DNA of 64,000 nucleotides from an uncultured Bacteroidota bacterium (lineage in GTDB: Bacteria > Bacteroidota > Bacteroidia > Bacteroidales > WCHB1-69), in NCBI GenBank assembly GCA_902802755.1, contig CADCNH010000002.1, forward strand, positions 72,008 to 136,007, given 5' to 3'. The stretch's first letter is position 1, and every line of letters starts with the position of its first letter. Below are positions 7,655 through 16,600 of this stretch, in pieces. The notes below the pieces were generated by a model, which saw nothing but the letters and a program-made list of their open reading frames with translations, searched no databases and was not told the DNA's origin. Position numbers and translations under genes: made by a program.

Positions 7655-10132
7655 ATGATAAGATTTAGACAATTTGTTATTTTAACATTATTTATGACTC
7701 TGTTGGCACCGTGGATTTCAGCTCAGAATGTGGTGTCAGGTGTTGTAAAAGACCAGGCAGAGGGTTTCCCGATACCGTATGTAAAAATTACTTGTAACTG
7801 TTTTAGTGATCCTGTAATGACTGATGCACAGGGCAAATACAGCATCAAATTGAGTAAGGATAATTGCGTGTTGACTTTTGAGGCGATGGGGTATGCCAAG
7901 GAAATTCGTGCGGTAGCTTTTGTACCCAAGAAGCGTAATGTTACGCTGGATGTCAAGTTGTATGCGGAAGCTCAAGTATTGGATGAAGCTGAGATTATTA
8001 CCACAAAATATGAAAAAGAACCCGAGAAATCTACAAGTTCAATAGTGGTGATTGATCCCAAAAAATCTGTAACCCGTAATGTGACCACTGCTGATCAGCT
8101 GGTAAACACCGCTGGTGGTATTGCTGTTGTTGACAACGAACCCCAAATCCGTGGTGGTAGCGGTTTCAGTTCTGGTATGGGCAGCCGTGTAATGATTATG
8201 TTGGATGACATGCCCTTGTTGCGTCCCGATGCTGGCCGACCCATGTGGAATTTTATTCCAATGGAAGATGTGGAGCAGGTGGACATTATGAAGGGTGCTG
8301 CATCCGTGGTGTTCGGCTCCTCTGCACTGACAGGTGCTATCAACGTGCTGACTGCATATCCTCGTTCTAAACCGAAAACAAAAGTGACCGCTTTCGCGGG
8401 TATCTATTCCAAACCAAAAGATGAAAGAGAAACCAGCTGGAATCACCGTAATCCAGTTAAGTACGGTTTGAGTTTCCTTCATTCACGTATTATCAAAAAG
8501 AACTTTGACTTGGTGGTCGGTGGCGAATTTTTCAACGATGAGGGCTATATCGGACCTGAACAGAAATTGTATGAAACCCGCGACAGCAACGGCAATACAA
8601 AGGGAAAATATGAAATCCGCGGCCGTTTGAATTTTGCTACCCGTTATCGTTTCGAGAAGGTGAAAGGTCTTACGTTGAGTGTGAATGGTAATTTTATGTA
8701 CACCCAAAATGCCCAGTCTTTCTTCTGGAATGATGGTTATGAAAACAAGTACAGGTCTTATAAGGGCTCTTTGTCTTATTTTAAGGACTTTACTTTCTAT
8801 ATTGACCCGACCTTGAGGTATATTGGGCCTCGTGGCTTTACTCATAGTTTCAAAAACAGAATTATATTCAGTGATAATGCGGAATTGTCAGGAGCACAAA
8901 GTGCCCGTTCATTGATGGTTTACGATGAATATCAGGTGAACAAGACCATCAAAAAAATCGGTATGAATATCGTGGCTGGTGTGATGAACATGTACACCAC
9001 CTCAAAAGGAGCCGTCTTCAATGGTGTCAAAGGTTCTGATGTTGCTCTGCGTGTGAATTCTGATAACTTGGCGTTGTATGCCCAGATAGAAGAAAAACTG
9101 CTGAAGGAAAAGAACCTGACCTTGCAGTTCGGCGCCCGTTGGGAATTCTATAAATTATGGAGTCATGATGGCATTCCCGTTCAAAACCCCTTTGAAAACA
9201 AACCTGTCTTTCGTGCGGGTATTAATTATCAGCTGAATAAATCAAAAACCGCTTTCCGTGCCTCTATTGGCCAGGGGTATCGTTATCCCAGCATCGGTGA
9301 GAAATACATTGCTATCGCAGTGGGTAAATATGGTTTTTATCCCAACCCTGAATTGAGATCTGAACATAGCTGGAATGCGGAAATCGGTATTATGCAACCG
9401 TTTATGGCGGGTAACTTCCGTGGTATGGTGGATATTGCCGGCTATAATCAGGAATTCAAGGATTTTATCGAATTCTGTGTGGGACAATGGGGTACCACTG
9501 GTGGTCTGATGGATAAGCTGGGCTTCATGTACCTGAATACAGGTCCTGCACGTATCAGCGGCTTGGATGTGGCTTTCATGGGCGAAGGTAAAATCGGCAA
9601 GAATGTGGCTTTCAACTTCTCGTTGAGCTATACTTACAGTCATCCTGTGACCAAAAACAGAGATAATGTATATTTTGTGCACCCTACAACGGGTTTGGAA
9701 TACACCTTTACGACAACATCTTCAGATACTACACGCAATGTGCTGAAATACCGTATCGAACACATGGCTAAGTTGGATTTGGAGTTCTCATTCTATAAGA
9801 CTTTTGCTATTGGCATAAGCGCCAATTACTTCAGCGCTATGAAGAATGTGGATAATTTCTTCTTTAACTATGATGCCGCTAATCCGGAAAACACCGAGGC
9901 GAAAAACAGAATGTTGAAGAGTTTGGATCTTCCGTTTTATGGCTTCTATGATTATTATCATGCACATAAAAAAGGAAGCTTCGTGTTGGATGCCCGTATA
10001 AGCTTTTTCGTAAAAGACTTTACCTTATCGTTTATCGTGAAGAATGTGCTGAACGAATGCTATTACTTGCGTCCTATGTACATGGAACCTACCAGAACCT
10101 TTACTTTCCAGTTAGTGTATGACTTGCACTAA
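7655..10132 (+). CDS. TonB-dependent receptor with carboxypeptidase-like regulatory domain
   Basis: An 825-residue outer-membrane receptor. It has a signal peptide (cleavage after 'PWISAQ'), a carboxypeptidase-D-regulatory-like domain at about 26-110 ('VSGVVKDQAEGFPIPYVKI'), a plug domain at about 135-240 ('QIRGGSGFSSGMGSRVMIMLDDMPLL' and 'IMKGAASVVFGSSALTGAINVLT'), and a 22-strand-type barrel ending in 'FTFQLVYDLH'. It imports an unknown ligand using TonB energy. No SusD partner is adjacent; the next gene encodes a small T9SS cargo protein, which may be its surface partner. It is monocistronic or co-transcribed with that gene. Confidence 0.9.
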   Translation: MIRFRQFVILTLFMTLLAPWISAQNVVSGVVKDQAEGFPIPYVKITCNCFSDPVMTDAQGKYSIKLSKDNCVLTFEAMGYAKEIRAVAFVPKKRNVTLDVKLYAEAQVLDEAEIITTKYEKEPEKSTSSIVVIDPKKSVTRNVTTADQLVNTAGGIAVVDNEPQIRGGSGFSSGMGSRVMIMLDDMPLLRPDAGRPMWNFIPMEDVEQVDIMKGAASVVFGSSALTGAINVLTAYPRSKPKTKVTAFAGIYSKPKDERETSWNHRNPVKYGLSFLHSRIIKKNFDLVVGGEFFNDEGYIGPEQKLYETRDSNGNTKGKYEIRGRLNFATRYRFEKVKGLTLSVNGNFMYTQNAQSFFWNDGYENKYRSYKGSLSYFKDFTFYIDPTLRYIGPRGFTHSFKNRIIFSDNAELSGAQSARSLMVYDEYQVNKTIKKIGMNIVAGVMNMYTTSKGAVFNGVKGSDVALRVNSDNLALYAQIEEKLLKEKNLTLQFGARWEFYKLWSHDGIPVQNPFENKPVFRAGINYQLNKSKTAFRASIGQGYRYPSIGEKYIAIAVGKYGFYPNPELRSEHSWNAEIGIMQPFMAGNFRGMVDIAGYNQEFKDFIEFCVGQWGTTGGLMDKLGFMYLNTGPARISGLDVAFMGEGKIGKNVAFNFSLSYTYSHPVTKNRDNVYFVHPTTGLEYTFTTTSSDTTRNVLKYRIEHMAKLDLEFSFYKTFAIGISANYFSAMKNVDNFFFNYDAANPENTEAKNRMLKSLDLPFYGFYDYYHAHKKGSFVLDARISFFVKDFTLSFIVKNVLNECYYLRPMYMEPTRTFTFQLVYDLH

Positions 10133-10135
10133 ATA

Positions 10136-10163
10136 AGTTTTAGTTTTCAGGTGTTAGGGAACA
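10136..10163. repeat. Weak heptamer tract after the receptor stop
   Basis: Approximate 7-base periodicity (GTTTTCA, GGTGTTA, GGGAACA) three bases after the stop codon; the reverse complement resembles the CTGAAAA family. Confidence 0.4.
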
Positions 10164-10241
10164 GAATAGTAAGGTAGAACCGTTGTATGGAATGTCTCTA
10201 TAGAAAAAAAGAAATTTAAATTATTCAAAAACAATAAAAAC

Positions 10242-11210
10242 ATGAAAAAAACTTTACTTACTTTATTGATGGCTGTCGTAATGACAGCAGGCGCTATGGC
10301 CCAAGATTTCCCCGATGGCAGTTTTGAAAACTGGACTTACACCGATGGTGGTTATTATGACTATGAAACAAACTTGCTGATGACCTTGAATGCTCTGGTT
10401 GAATTGAACGGTGTGGAAATGGAAACCAAACTTACCGCTTTCCGTGAGACACAAAATGTGCATGATGGAAATTATTGTATCCGCCTGACTTCCGCTTGGT
10501 TTGGTACCAATGCTATTTTTGTTCCAGGTGCTTTGGCTACTTTGAATGATCCCGTGGGGGATAATTATGTGGAGGATTATTTGAATGATGCGCTGGGTAA
10601 TGTGATTAATCTGAAGGAACCTTTTGCTTTCAAGCCTTGGAGACTGACGGGTTATTACAGATATGCACCAGTCAGCAATGATTCCGCTTCCATTGACATG
10701 AAGTTCTATTTCGGAAATACAGTGACTTCTACCTGCGAGAAATTTATCATTCATGCCACTCCAGACTGGACTTCCTTTGACATTGCCACAGGTTTGGCCA
10801 ATTCTTATTTGGATGTGGATAAAATCAGTATGGTATTCTCTGCAAGTGCCGCCTATGATTTTGACAACTTGGAGAACTGTCACGGACAAGAGGGCTCTTC
10901 CCTTTATCTGGATGGGCTTGCATTCCGTTATGACAATGAACCCCTTGGTTTGACAGAACCCCTGATTCCCGTAGTGAAAACAACGGTTTATCCTAACCCT
11001 TCTGCCGACATGGTGCATTTTGATTTCAACAAAGAGGTGAATGCCCGCTTGGTGATTTATAACATTAATGGTGCCCAGATTTTTGAGCAGAATGTGAATG
11101 ACAATCATGCAGAATACAATGCTTCTGCTTTAGCTAACGGTACTTATCTGTATCGTATCATTGAAGGCAACACCATCTTGTCAAGTGGTCGTTTTGCCGT
11201 TGCAAAATAA
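10242..11210 (+). CDS. Secreted protein with T9SS type A sorting domain
   Basis: A 322-residue secreted protein. It has a signal peptide ending 'AGAMAQ', a beta-sandwich-like central domain starting 'FPDGSFENWT' and containing 'GTNAIFVPGAL' (resembling the PCMD-type putative carbohydrate-binding domains), and a C-terminal sorting domain from about 250 ('TTVYPNPSADMVHFDF', 'LVIYNINGAQIFEQNV', 'NGTYLYRIIEGNTILSSGRFAV'). The tail directs type IX secretion and surface attachment. It lies 109 bp after the TonB receptor gene and 3 bp before cca. The PCMD assignment is tentative; the sorting domain is clear. Confidence 0.8.
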   Translation: MKKTLLTLLMAVVMTAGAMAQDFPDGSFENWTYTDGGYYDYETNLLMTLNALVELNGVEMETKLTAFRETQNVHDGNYCIRLTSAWFGTNAIFVPGALATLNDPVGDNYVEDYLNDALGNVINLKEPFAFKPWRLTGYYRYAPVSNDSASIDMKFYFGNTVTSTCEKFIIHATPDWTSFDIATGLANSYLDVDKISMVFSASAAYDFDNLENCHGQEGSSLYLDGLAFRYDNEPLGLTEPLIPVVKTTVYPNPSADMVHFDFNKEVNARLVIYNINGAQIFEQNVNDNHAEYNASALANGTYLYRIIEGNTILSSGRFAVAK

Positions 11211-11213
11211 AAT

Positions 11214-12617
11214 ATGAAACAACTGACACATCCTGTTTATGAAATAGCATCACAAGTTGCAGATGAACTCGGCATCAACGCATACGCGGTGGGCGGAGTA
11301 GTTAGAGATTTGTTTCTGAACAGGAAGTCAAAAGATATCGACATTGTTGTTGTCGGAAGCGGAATCGCCTTTGCCCAAGCTGTGGCCAAGGCGATTTCGC
11401 CACATATTGAGGTAAGCGTCTTCAAGAATTTCGGTACCGCCCGCTTCCGTTATGAAAATACAGAGGTGGAGTTCGTGGGTGCCCGCAAAGAGTCGTATAG
11501 AGCCGATTCACGTAAGCCGGCTGTTGAGGATGGCACCTTGCAAGACGATCTTAATCGTCGCGATTTTACCGTTAACGCTTTGGCTATTCCGTTGAATGGA
11601 CCGGAAAAGGGACAGGTTATTGACAGCTTTGGAGGTCTTCAGGATATGAATGATAAACTGATCCGAACACCACTGGATCCGGATATCACTTTCTCTGATG
11701 ATCCCCTGCGTATGATGCGTGCGGTACGTTTCGCCTCGCAACTGGGTTTCTCTATTGTGCCAGAGACCTTCGAAGCCATACGGCGCAATGCGGCACGCTT
11801 GGAGATTATTTCCAAAGAACGTATCGTGGATGAGTTTAACAAGATTTTGCTCTCACCACAGCCTTCCTGGGGTATAAATTTGCTGAGAGATGCTGGCCTA
11901 TTGCAGTATTTTTTGCCTGAATTGCTGAACTTGCAGGGCGTTGAGGTGGTTAACGGACGCGGACATAAGGATAACTATTTGCACACGCTGGAAGTGGTGG
12001 ACAAAATCGCCCGTGTGAGCAATAATCTTTGGCTGATATGGGCAGCTTTGCTGCACGATATCGCCAAGCCTGTAACCAAACGCTATGATGAGAAAATCGG
12101 CTGGACCTTTCATTCGCACGAGTTTGTCGGTTCCAAGATGGTGGGCAGGATTTTCAATGGCCTGAAGATGCCGGCCAATGAGAAACTGAAATATGTGCAG
12201 AAACTGGTTTTGCTGCATTTGCGTCCTATTGCATTGGTGGAAGATATTATCACTGATTCAGCAGTCAGACGCCTCCTGTTTGATGCAGGCGATGACATCG
12301 ACGACCTGATGATGCTTTGCGAAGCGGATGTTACTTCGAAAAACCCAGAAAAAGTCAAGCGTTTTATGGCAAATTTTGCCAAGGTGCGCAAGAAATTGGA
12401 GGATATAGAAGAAAAAGACCGTTTACGTAACTGGCAGCCGCCTATTGATGGGCTGGAAATTATGGATACCTTTGGCCTTGGCCCTTCAAGAGAGGTAGGA
12501 ATTATTAAAACTGCCATCCGTGAGGCTATCTTGGATGGCATTATCGGTAATAATCACGAGGAGGCTTATCAGCTGATGCTTACTGAGGCTGCAAAACTGG
12601 GTCTGCAACCCCGGTAA
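11214..12617 (+). CDS. cca: CCA tRNA nucleotidyltransferase / poly(A) polymerase family with HD domain
   Basis: A 467-residue class II nucleotidyltransferase. The head domain has 'GGVVRD' at 27-32 and the metal-binding DID at 41-43. A 'RRDFTVNALAIPL' motif and the RNA-binding 'DPLRMMRAVRFASQLGF' block follow. An HD domain lies near 280 ('LLHDIAKPVTKRY'). It adds or repairs the 3' CCA of tRNAs. The one tRNA in this window already encodes CCA, so repair may be the main task. The gene starts 3 bp after the T9SS cargo stop and ends overlapping the convergent DUF4296 gene by 38 bp. Confidence 0.9.
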   Translation: MKQLTHPVYEIASQVADELGINAYAVGGVVRDLFLNRKSKDIDIVVVGSGIAFAQAVAKAISPHIEVSVFKNFGTARFRYENTEVEFVGARKESYRADSRKPAVEDGTLQDDLNRRDFTVNALAIPLNGPEKGQVIDSFGGLQDMNDKLIRTPLDPDITFSDDPLRMMRAVRFASQLGFSIVPETFEAIRRNAARLEIISKERIVDEFNKILLSPQPSWGINLLRDAGLLQYFLPELLNLQGVEVVNGRGHKDNYLHTLEVVDKIARVSNNLWLIWAALLHDIAKPVTKRYDEKIGWTFHSHEFVGSKMVGRIFNGLKMPANEKLKYVQKLVLLHLRPIALVEDIITDSAVRRLLFDAGDDIDDLMMLCEADVTSKNPEKVKRFMANFAKVRKKLEDIEEKDRLRNWQPPIDGLEIMDTFGLGPSREVGIIKTAIREAILDGIIGNNHEEAYQLMLTEAAKLGLQPR

Positions 12618-12960
12618 GTTCTTCTTTCCGCTCTTCGAATCTTTGTGAACACTCTTGTACAAATTCTTGTGATGACTCGTCGTCACGCATGTAGTATTTT
12701 ATAGACTGTTCGAACTGCTCTTTGGTGATGTCGTGTTCTTCGAAAAAGTCCTTGTACATACTCACAGAAACAGGCTCTAAACGTTCATATTCTTTGATGG
12801 TGTTGTGGATGACACTTTCCATAAACCATGCATCTACCATGATGTCAATCATCTGTTCTCGTGGAATAACATCAGCGGGAACATGTTCTTCTGTTTTTTG
12901 TTCACATCCGACAAAAAGCAATAGGGCAAGTAAAATAAGAAATATTATCTGTTTTTTCAT
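12580..12960 (-). CDS. DUF4296 lipoprotein
   Basis: A 126-residue lipoprotein with lipobox FVGC (C19). The body 'PREQMIDIMVDAWFMESVIHN...MYKDFFEEHDITKEQFEQSIKYYM' matches the DUF4296 pattern found only in Bacteroidota; function unknown. Its 3' end overlaps cca tail to tail by 38 bp, so the last 12 codons are read on both strands. It has its own TATCTTTG promoter and lies downstream of a strong bidirectional terminator. Confidence 0.85.
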   Translation of the reverse strand: MKKQIIFLILLALLLFVGCEQKTEEHVPADVIPREQMIDIMVDAWFMESVIHNTIKEYERLEPVSVSMYKDFFEEHDITKEQFEQSIKYYMRDDESSQEFVQECSQRFEERKEELTGVADPVLQPQ

Positions 12961-12965
12961 GTATG

Positions 12966-12973
12966 CAAAGATA
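12966..12973 (-). promoter_or_regulatory. -7 box for the DUF4296 gene
   Basis: TATCTTTG on the minus strand, six bases before the ATG; the leader must be almost absent. Confidence 0.5.
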
Positions 12974-12992
12974 CGGAATTTTTTCTGAAATC

Positions 12993-13026
12993 AAAAAATC
13001 CCGCACTCAAATGCGGGATTTTTTTT
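12993..13026 (-). terminator. Bidirectional intrinsic terminator
   Basis: Stem AAAAAATCCCGCA (12993-13005) pairs with TGCGGGATTTTTT (13012-13024), six-base loop. It ends the leftward Tyr/Ser-rich lipoprotein transcript. Confidence 0.85.
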
Positions 13027-13047
13027 GATTATTAAATGCTGTTGAGT

Positions 13048-14991
13048 TTATCTTCTGCCAGAAGGGGCGCTGCCTCTTGAGCTTCCGCCGCCTGAGTATG
13101 AACCTCCTGATGAACGGCTTCCTGAGTAACTTCCTCCTGAATAGCTACTTCCGCTTGGTCTTGAGCTGCTTGGACTTGAGTAGCTTCTGCTGCTTGAGCT
13201 GCTGGAAGAGCTGTTGGAGGGTCTTGAATAGCTACTGCTGCTTGATGAACTGTTTGATGAAGGTCTTGAATATGAGCTGCTAGAAGAGTTGTTGTTAGAT
13301 GGTCTAGAGTAACTATTGCTTGAGTTGTTGGAAGAACTGTTGGAAGGTCTTGAATAGTTGCTTGAGTTGTTGGAAGGTGAACTATTGTTGGAGGGTCTTG
13401 AGTAACTGTTGTTTGAATTTGAGGAGTTGTTGGAATATCCAGAAGGTCTTGCATAGTTGCTACTGTTGGAGTTGGTGTTAGGTCTGGTAGTGCTGCTTCC
13501 AGAGGAGGTGCTGGTGGCAGGTCTTGTAGTGTTGTTGTTGCTGTTGTTGTATCTGTTGGTGTTGGTGGCGGGAGCCTTGCTGGAGTATGGATCACTATTT
13601 ACATTGGTGTTAGGTCTGTTAGAAGATGTTGAAGGAGTTCTGGTAGCCGCACCACTGTTGTTATTCGTGGCAGGAGTTCTTACAGTGCCATTGTTGTTGT
13701 TAGTCGGAGTCGAAGGAGTTCTGGTAGCCGCGCCACTGTTGTTGTTCGTGGCAGGAGTTCTTACAGTACCATTGTTGTTGTTAGTCGGAGTCGAGGGAGT
13801 TCTGGTAGCCGCACTACTGTTGTTATTCGTGGCAGGAGTTCTTACAGTACTGTTGTTGTTGTTAGTCGGAGTCGAGGGAGTTCTAGTAGCCGCACTACTG
13901 TTGCTGTTCGTAGCAGGAGTTCTTACAGTACTGTTGTCGTTGTTAGTCGGAGTCGAGGGAGTTCTTGTGGTAGCGCTACTGCCGGTATTGTTATTAGGAA
14001 CTTTGCTGACAGCGTTGCTGTTGTTTCCTGGAACTTTGGTTGTGCTGTTACCACTTGGAGTTTTGGTGGCAGCTACTATATTGTCATATCTTTCGCTAAA
14101 GGTGCTACTCGGAGTTGCCCCTCTGCCGTTGGCTCCTGCGTTTACTCCGCTACCATAGTAGTTGGCGTAAGGACTGTTGGTGTAGTTGCCACCACCCATG
14201 CCGCTGTTGCCACCTGCCATATCGGGACGGTTTCCTCTGCTGTAGTCACGGTCATTGGCTTTGCCGTTGTTGACACCGTTACGGTTGAAATGTCCGTAGG
14301 TGAAGGATCTGTTGTGATCGAAGTTGTTGTGATAGTAACCGGCGTGTAATCCGTCATAGTAACCATTCCAGTAACCGTTTCTGTAGCCATGTCTGTATCC
14401 ACCATAACCGTAGGCATAGTAGCCAGGATATCCATAGTGCCATCTGCTTCCGCAGTAGATGCTGCCCCAACCCCATGAGTAGCTGAAGCCATAGCTGCAG
14501 TATCCGTAGGTGTATGCGGGACGATAGTATCTCGGCCAGTACCAATCATAACCTAAGTAGATGCTTACGCCCCAGTTGCCAGGATAACGATCATACCAGT
14601 ACAAGTTGGTGTAGTATGGATCGTAATAGCTCCAGCTGTAGCAAACCGGGCTGTGGAAACGTCTGATGCGTGCAGTGTAGGCATAGTCATAGTAATCATC
14701 ACTGTCATAGTAATAATTGTTGGTGATGTACGTGGTGCCTCCGCCATCAGTATAGGTTTCTGAAGAAGAATAAGCAGGAGCGGCTGCGGCTTCCGTGTAT
14801 GTTTCTTCGTATGCGTAATTGTTATACGAAGAGTTGTCGTAAGTTTCAGCTGCTTTGTTGACGTGTACTGCTTCGTATTGCTTATCGCTCGAAGTAGTAT
14901 AGACGTCATCATAATAGACATTCGAGTCTAACCTGCATGCTGACATGATTAATGCCAGTGAAACGACCGATAGCAAAATTTTCTTTTTCAT
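13048..14991 (-). CDS. Low-complexity Tyr/Trp/Gly- and Ser/Asn/Thr-rich lipoprotein
   Basis: A 647-residue lipoprotein (lipobox MSAC, C19) with no recognised fold. Residues about 20-110 are acidic and Tyr-rich. About 110-245 are extremely rich in Tyr, Trp and Gly ('YGYPGYYAYGYGGYRHGYR'). About 340-470 hold four to five tandem copies of a 27-residue unit built from 'TRTPSTPTNNNN' and 'VRTPATNNNS'. The rest is Ser/Asn/Arg/Gly low complexity. All this looks disordered and surface-exposed. Several long overlapping ORFs are codon shadows of these repeats. Upstream is a TATTTTTG box at 15057-15064; downstream is a strong terminator. Possible roles are adhesion, envelope stress or matrix; none is demonstrated. 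Confidence 0.75.
   Translation of the reverse strand: MKKKILLSVVSLALIMSACRLDSNVYYDDVYTTSSDKQYEAVHVNKAAETYDNSSYNNYAYEETYTEAAAAPAYSSSETYTDGGGTTYITNNYYYDSDDYYDYAYTARIRRFHSPVCYSWSYYDPYYTNLYWYDRYPGNWGVSIYLGYDWYWPRYYRPAYTYGYCSYGFSYSWGWGSIYCGSRWHYGYPGYYAYGYGGYRHGYRNGYWNGYYDGLHAGYYHNNFDHNRSFTYGHFNRNGVNNGKANDRDYSRGNRPDMAGGNSGMGGGNYTNSPYANYYGSGVNAGANGRGATPSSTFSERYDNIVAATKTPSGNSTTKVPGNNSNAVSKVPNNNTGSSATTRTPSTPTNNDNSTVRTPATNSNSSAATRTPSTPTNNNNSTVRTPATNNNSSAATRTPSTPTNNNNGTVRTPATNNNSGAATRTPSTPTNNNNGTVRTPATNNNSGAATRTPSTSSNRPNTNVNSDPYSSKAPATNTNRYNNSNNNTTRPATSTSSGSSTTRPNTNSNSSNYARPSGYSNNSSNSNNSYSRPSNNSSPSNNSSNYSRPSNSSSNNSSNSYSRPSNNNSSSSSYSRPSSNSSSSSSSYSRPSNSSSSSSSSRSYSSPSSSRPSGSSYSGGSYSGSRSSGGSYSGGGSSRGSAPSGRR
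13634..13980. repeat. 81-bp coding tandem repeat
   Basis: Unit starts (GGAGTTCT...) recur at 13634, 13715, 13796, 13877 and 13958, exactly 81 bp apart, so 27 codons per unit and always in frame. Copies differ by a few bases. Copy number could vary by slippage without breaking the reading frame. Confidence 0.9.
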
Positions 14992-15027
14992 GACGAACCT
15001 CCTTTTAATTTAAGTCCATAATTTTTT

Positions 15028-15035
15028 TATCTTTG
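15028..15035 (+). promoter_or_regulatory. -7 box for proS
   Basis: TATCTTTG; predicted start near 15042, leader about 50 bases. It lies inside the leader of the opposing lipoprotein transcript. Confidence 0.6.
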
Positions 15036-15056
15036 CAAACTCAAATTTATTGACGA

Positions 15057-15064
15057 CAAAAATA
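15057..15064 (-). promoter_or_regulatory. -7 box for the Tyr/Ser-rich lipoprotein gene
   Basis: TATTTTTG on the minus strand, predicted start near 15050. The two promoters face each other, so the two 5' ends overlap by a few bases. Confidence 0.55.
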
Positions 15065-15092
15065 CTAAAAAGTTTAGCAAATATCCATAATT

Positions 15093-16568
15093 ATGGCAAA
15101 AGATTTTTCAACAAGAGCAGAAAATTATTCACAATGGTACAATGATGTAGTGAAAAAGGCTGATTTAGCGGAGAATTCGGCGGTCAGAGGTTGCATGGTA
15201 ATTAAGCCCTATGGCTATGCAATTTGGGAAAAAATGCACGATGCTTTGGACAAAATGTTCAAGGAAACAGGTCATACAAATGCATATTTTCCGCTTTTTA
15301 TTCCGAAATCTTTCTTCAGTCGCGAGGCTCATCATGTGGAAGGTTTCGCCAAAGAGTGTGCGGTAATCACCCATTATCGTCTGAAAAATGATCCCAATGG
15401 CGGTGGTGTGGTTGTTGATCCCGAAGCCAAATTGGAAGAAGAATTGATAGTCCGTCCAACTTCCGAAACCATCATTTGGGACACCTATAAAAATTGGATT
15501 CAGTCCTATCGCGATCTGCCTATCCTGTGTAATCAGTGGGCCAATGTAGTGAGATGGGAAATGCGTACCCGTCTTTTCCTCAGAACCGCCGAGTTCTTGT
15601 GGCAGGAAGGCCACACTGCTCACGCTACCCGTGAGGAGGCTATCGAGGAAACCCGAAAAATGCTGAATGTATATGCCGATTTCGCAGAGAAACACATGGC
15701 AATGTCAGTAGTAAGAGGTGTGAAATCTCCCAATGAGCGTTTCGCCGGTGCTGATGACACTTATTGTATTGAAGCTTTGATGCAGGATGGTAAGGCATTG
15801 CAGGCTGGTACTTCGCATTTCTTGGGACAGAATTTTGCCAAGGCTTTCGATGTGAAATTCCTGAACAAGGAAAACCAATTGGAATATGTATGGGCTACCT
15901 CATGGGGTGTTTCCACCCGTTTGATCGGTGCTCTGATCATGACACATTCCGATGACAATGGTCTGGTGCTGCCTCCGGCTTTAGCTCCGATTCAGGTGGT
16001 GATTATACCTATTTATAAGAGTGAGGAACAGTTGAATCAGATTACTGAAAAAGTACAGCCGTTGATTCAGAAACTGAAAGCCAAAGGTATCAGCGTGAAA
16101 TATGATGACGACGATTCCAAACGTTCGGGCTGGAAGTTCAATGAATACGAGGTAAAAGGTGTGCCAGTGCGTATCGCCATTGGTCCTCGTGACCTGGAGA
16201 ACAACCATGCGGAAGTCTGCCGCCGCGATACTTTGGAGAAGACCAATATTTCATTAGACACTATCGATGTGGAAGTCGAAAAATTGTTGGCGGAAATCCA
16301 GCAGAGTCTGTTCGACAGAACCGTGAAGTTCAGAGAAGACAATACCCGCAAGGCCGACACTTGGGACGAGTTTGTGGACATCCTCGACAACCAGGCCGGT
16401 TTTGTGTACGCCCACTGGGACGGCACACCCGAAACCGAAGAGCTGATCAAGGAAAAGGCCAAAGCCACTATCCGTTGCATCCCCTTCAACAATCCGCTGG
16501 AAGAGGGCAAGTGCATCCTCACAGGCAAACCTTCTAAACAGAGAGTGTTGTTTGCAAGGGCCTATTAA
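15093..16568 (+). CDS. proS: Prolyl-tRNA synthetase (archaeal/eukaryotic-type)
   Basis: A 491-residue class II synthetase of the short ProS type 3 form, without the bacterial editing insertion. Motif 1 region '[20 protein letters not shown]', motif 2 '[16 protein letters not shown]...[25 protein letters not shown]', motif 3 '[22 protein letters not shown]', then an anticodon-binding domain and the C-terminal domain ending 'RVLFARAY'. It charges tRNA-Pro. It is transcribed alone and ends at a long perfect terminator shared with prfB. Confidence 0.95.
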   Translation: MAKDFSTRAENYSQWYNDVVKKADLAENSAVRGCMVIKPYGYAIWEKMHDALDKMFKETGHTNAYFPLFIPKSFFSREAHHVEGFAKECAVITHYRLKNDPNGGGVVVDPEAKLEEELIVRPTSETIIWDTYKNWIQSYRDLPILCNQWANVVRWEMRTRLFLRTAEFLWQEGHTAHATREEAIEETRKMLNVYADFAEKHMAMSVVRGVKSPNERFAGADDTYCIEALMQDGKALQAGTSHFLGQNFAKAFDVKFLNKENQLEYVWATSWGVSTRLIGALIMTHSDDNGLVLPPALAPIQVVIIPIYKSEEQLNQITEKVQPLIQKLKAKGISVKYDDDDSKRSGWKFNEYEVKGVPVRIAIGPRDLENNHAEVCRRDTLEKTNISLDTIDVEVEKLLAEIQQSLFDRTVKFREDNTRKADTWDEFVDILDNQAGFVYAHWDGTPETEELIKEKAKATIRCIPFNNPLEEGKCILTGKPSKQRVLFARAY

Positions 16569-16600
16569 CAAAAAGAGCCGCATTTGCGGCTCTTTTTGTT
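16567..16600. terminator. Perfect bidirectional terminator spanning two stop codons
   Basis: AACAAAAAGAGCCGCA (16567-16582) and TGCGGCTCTTTTTGTT (16585-16600) are exact reverse complements with a 2-base spacer. The arms overlap the stop codons of proS (16566-16568) and prfB (16599-16601). Confidence 0.9.

Noticed and set aside
13032-13595. Minus-strand Thr/Pro/Gln/Asp-rich ORF
   Set aside because: Frame-shifted reading of the low-complexity end of the same lipoprotein gene.
13634-13980. Regular 81-bp repeats considered as CRISPR
   Set aside because: No unique spacers, period is a multiple of three, and the repeats lie within a single open frame.
13457-14158. Long plus-strand ORF rich in Leu and Val
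   Set aside because: It is the antisense shadow of the 81-bp repeats and Ser/Asn codons of the lipoprotein gene; periodic and with no start signal.
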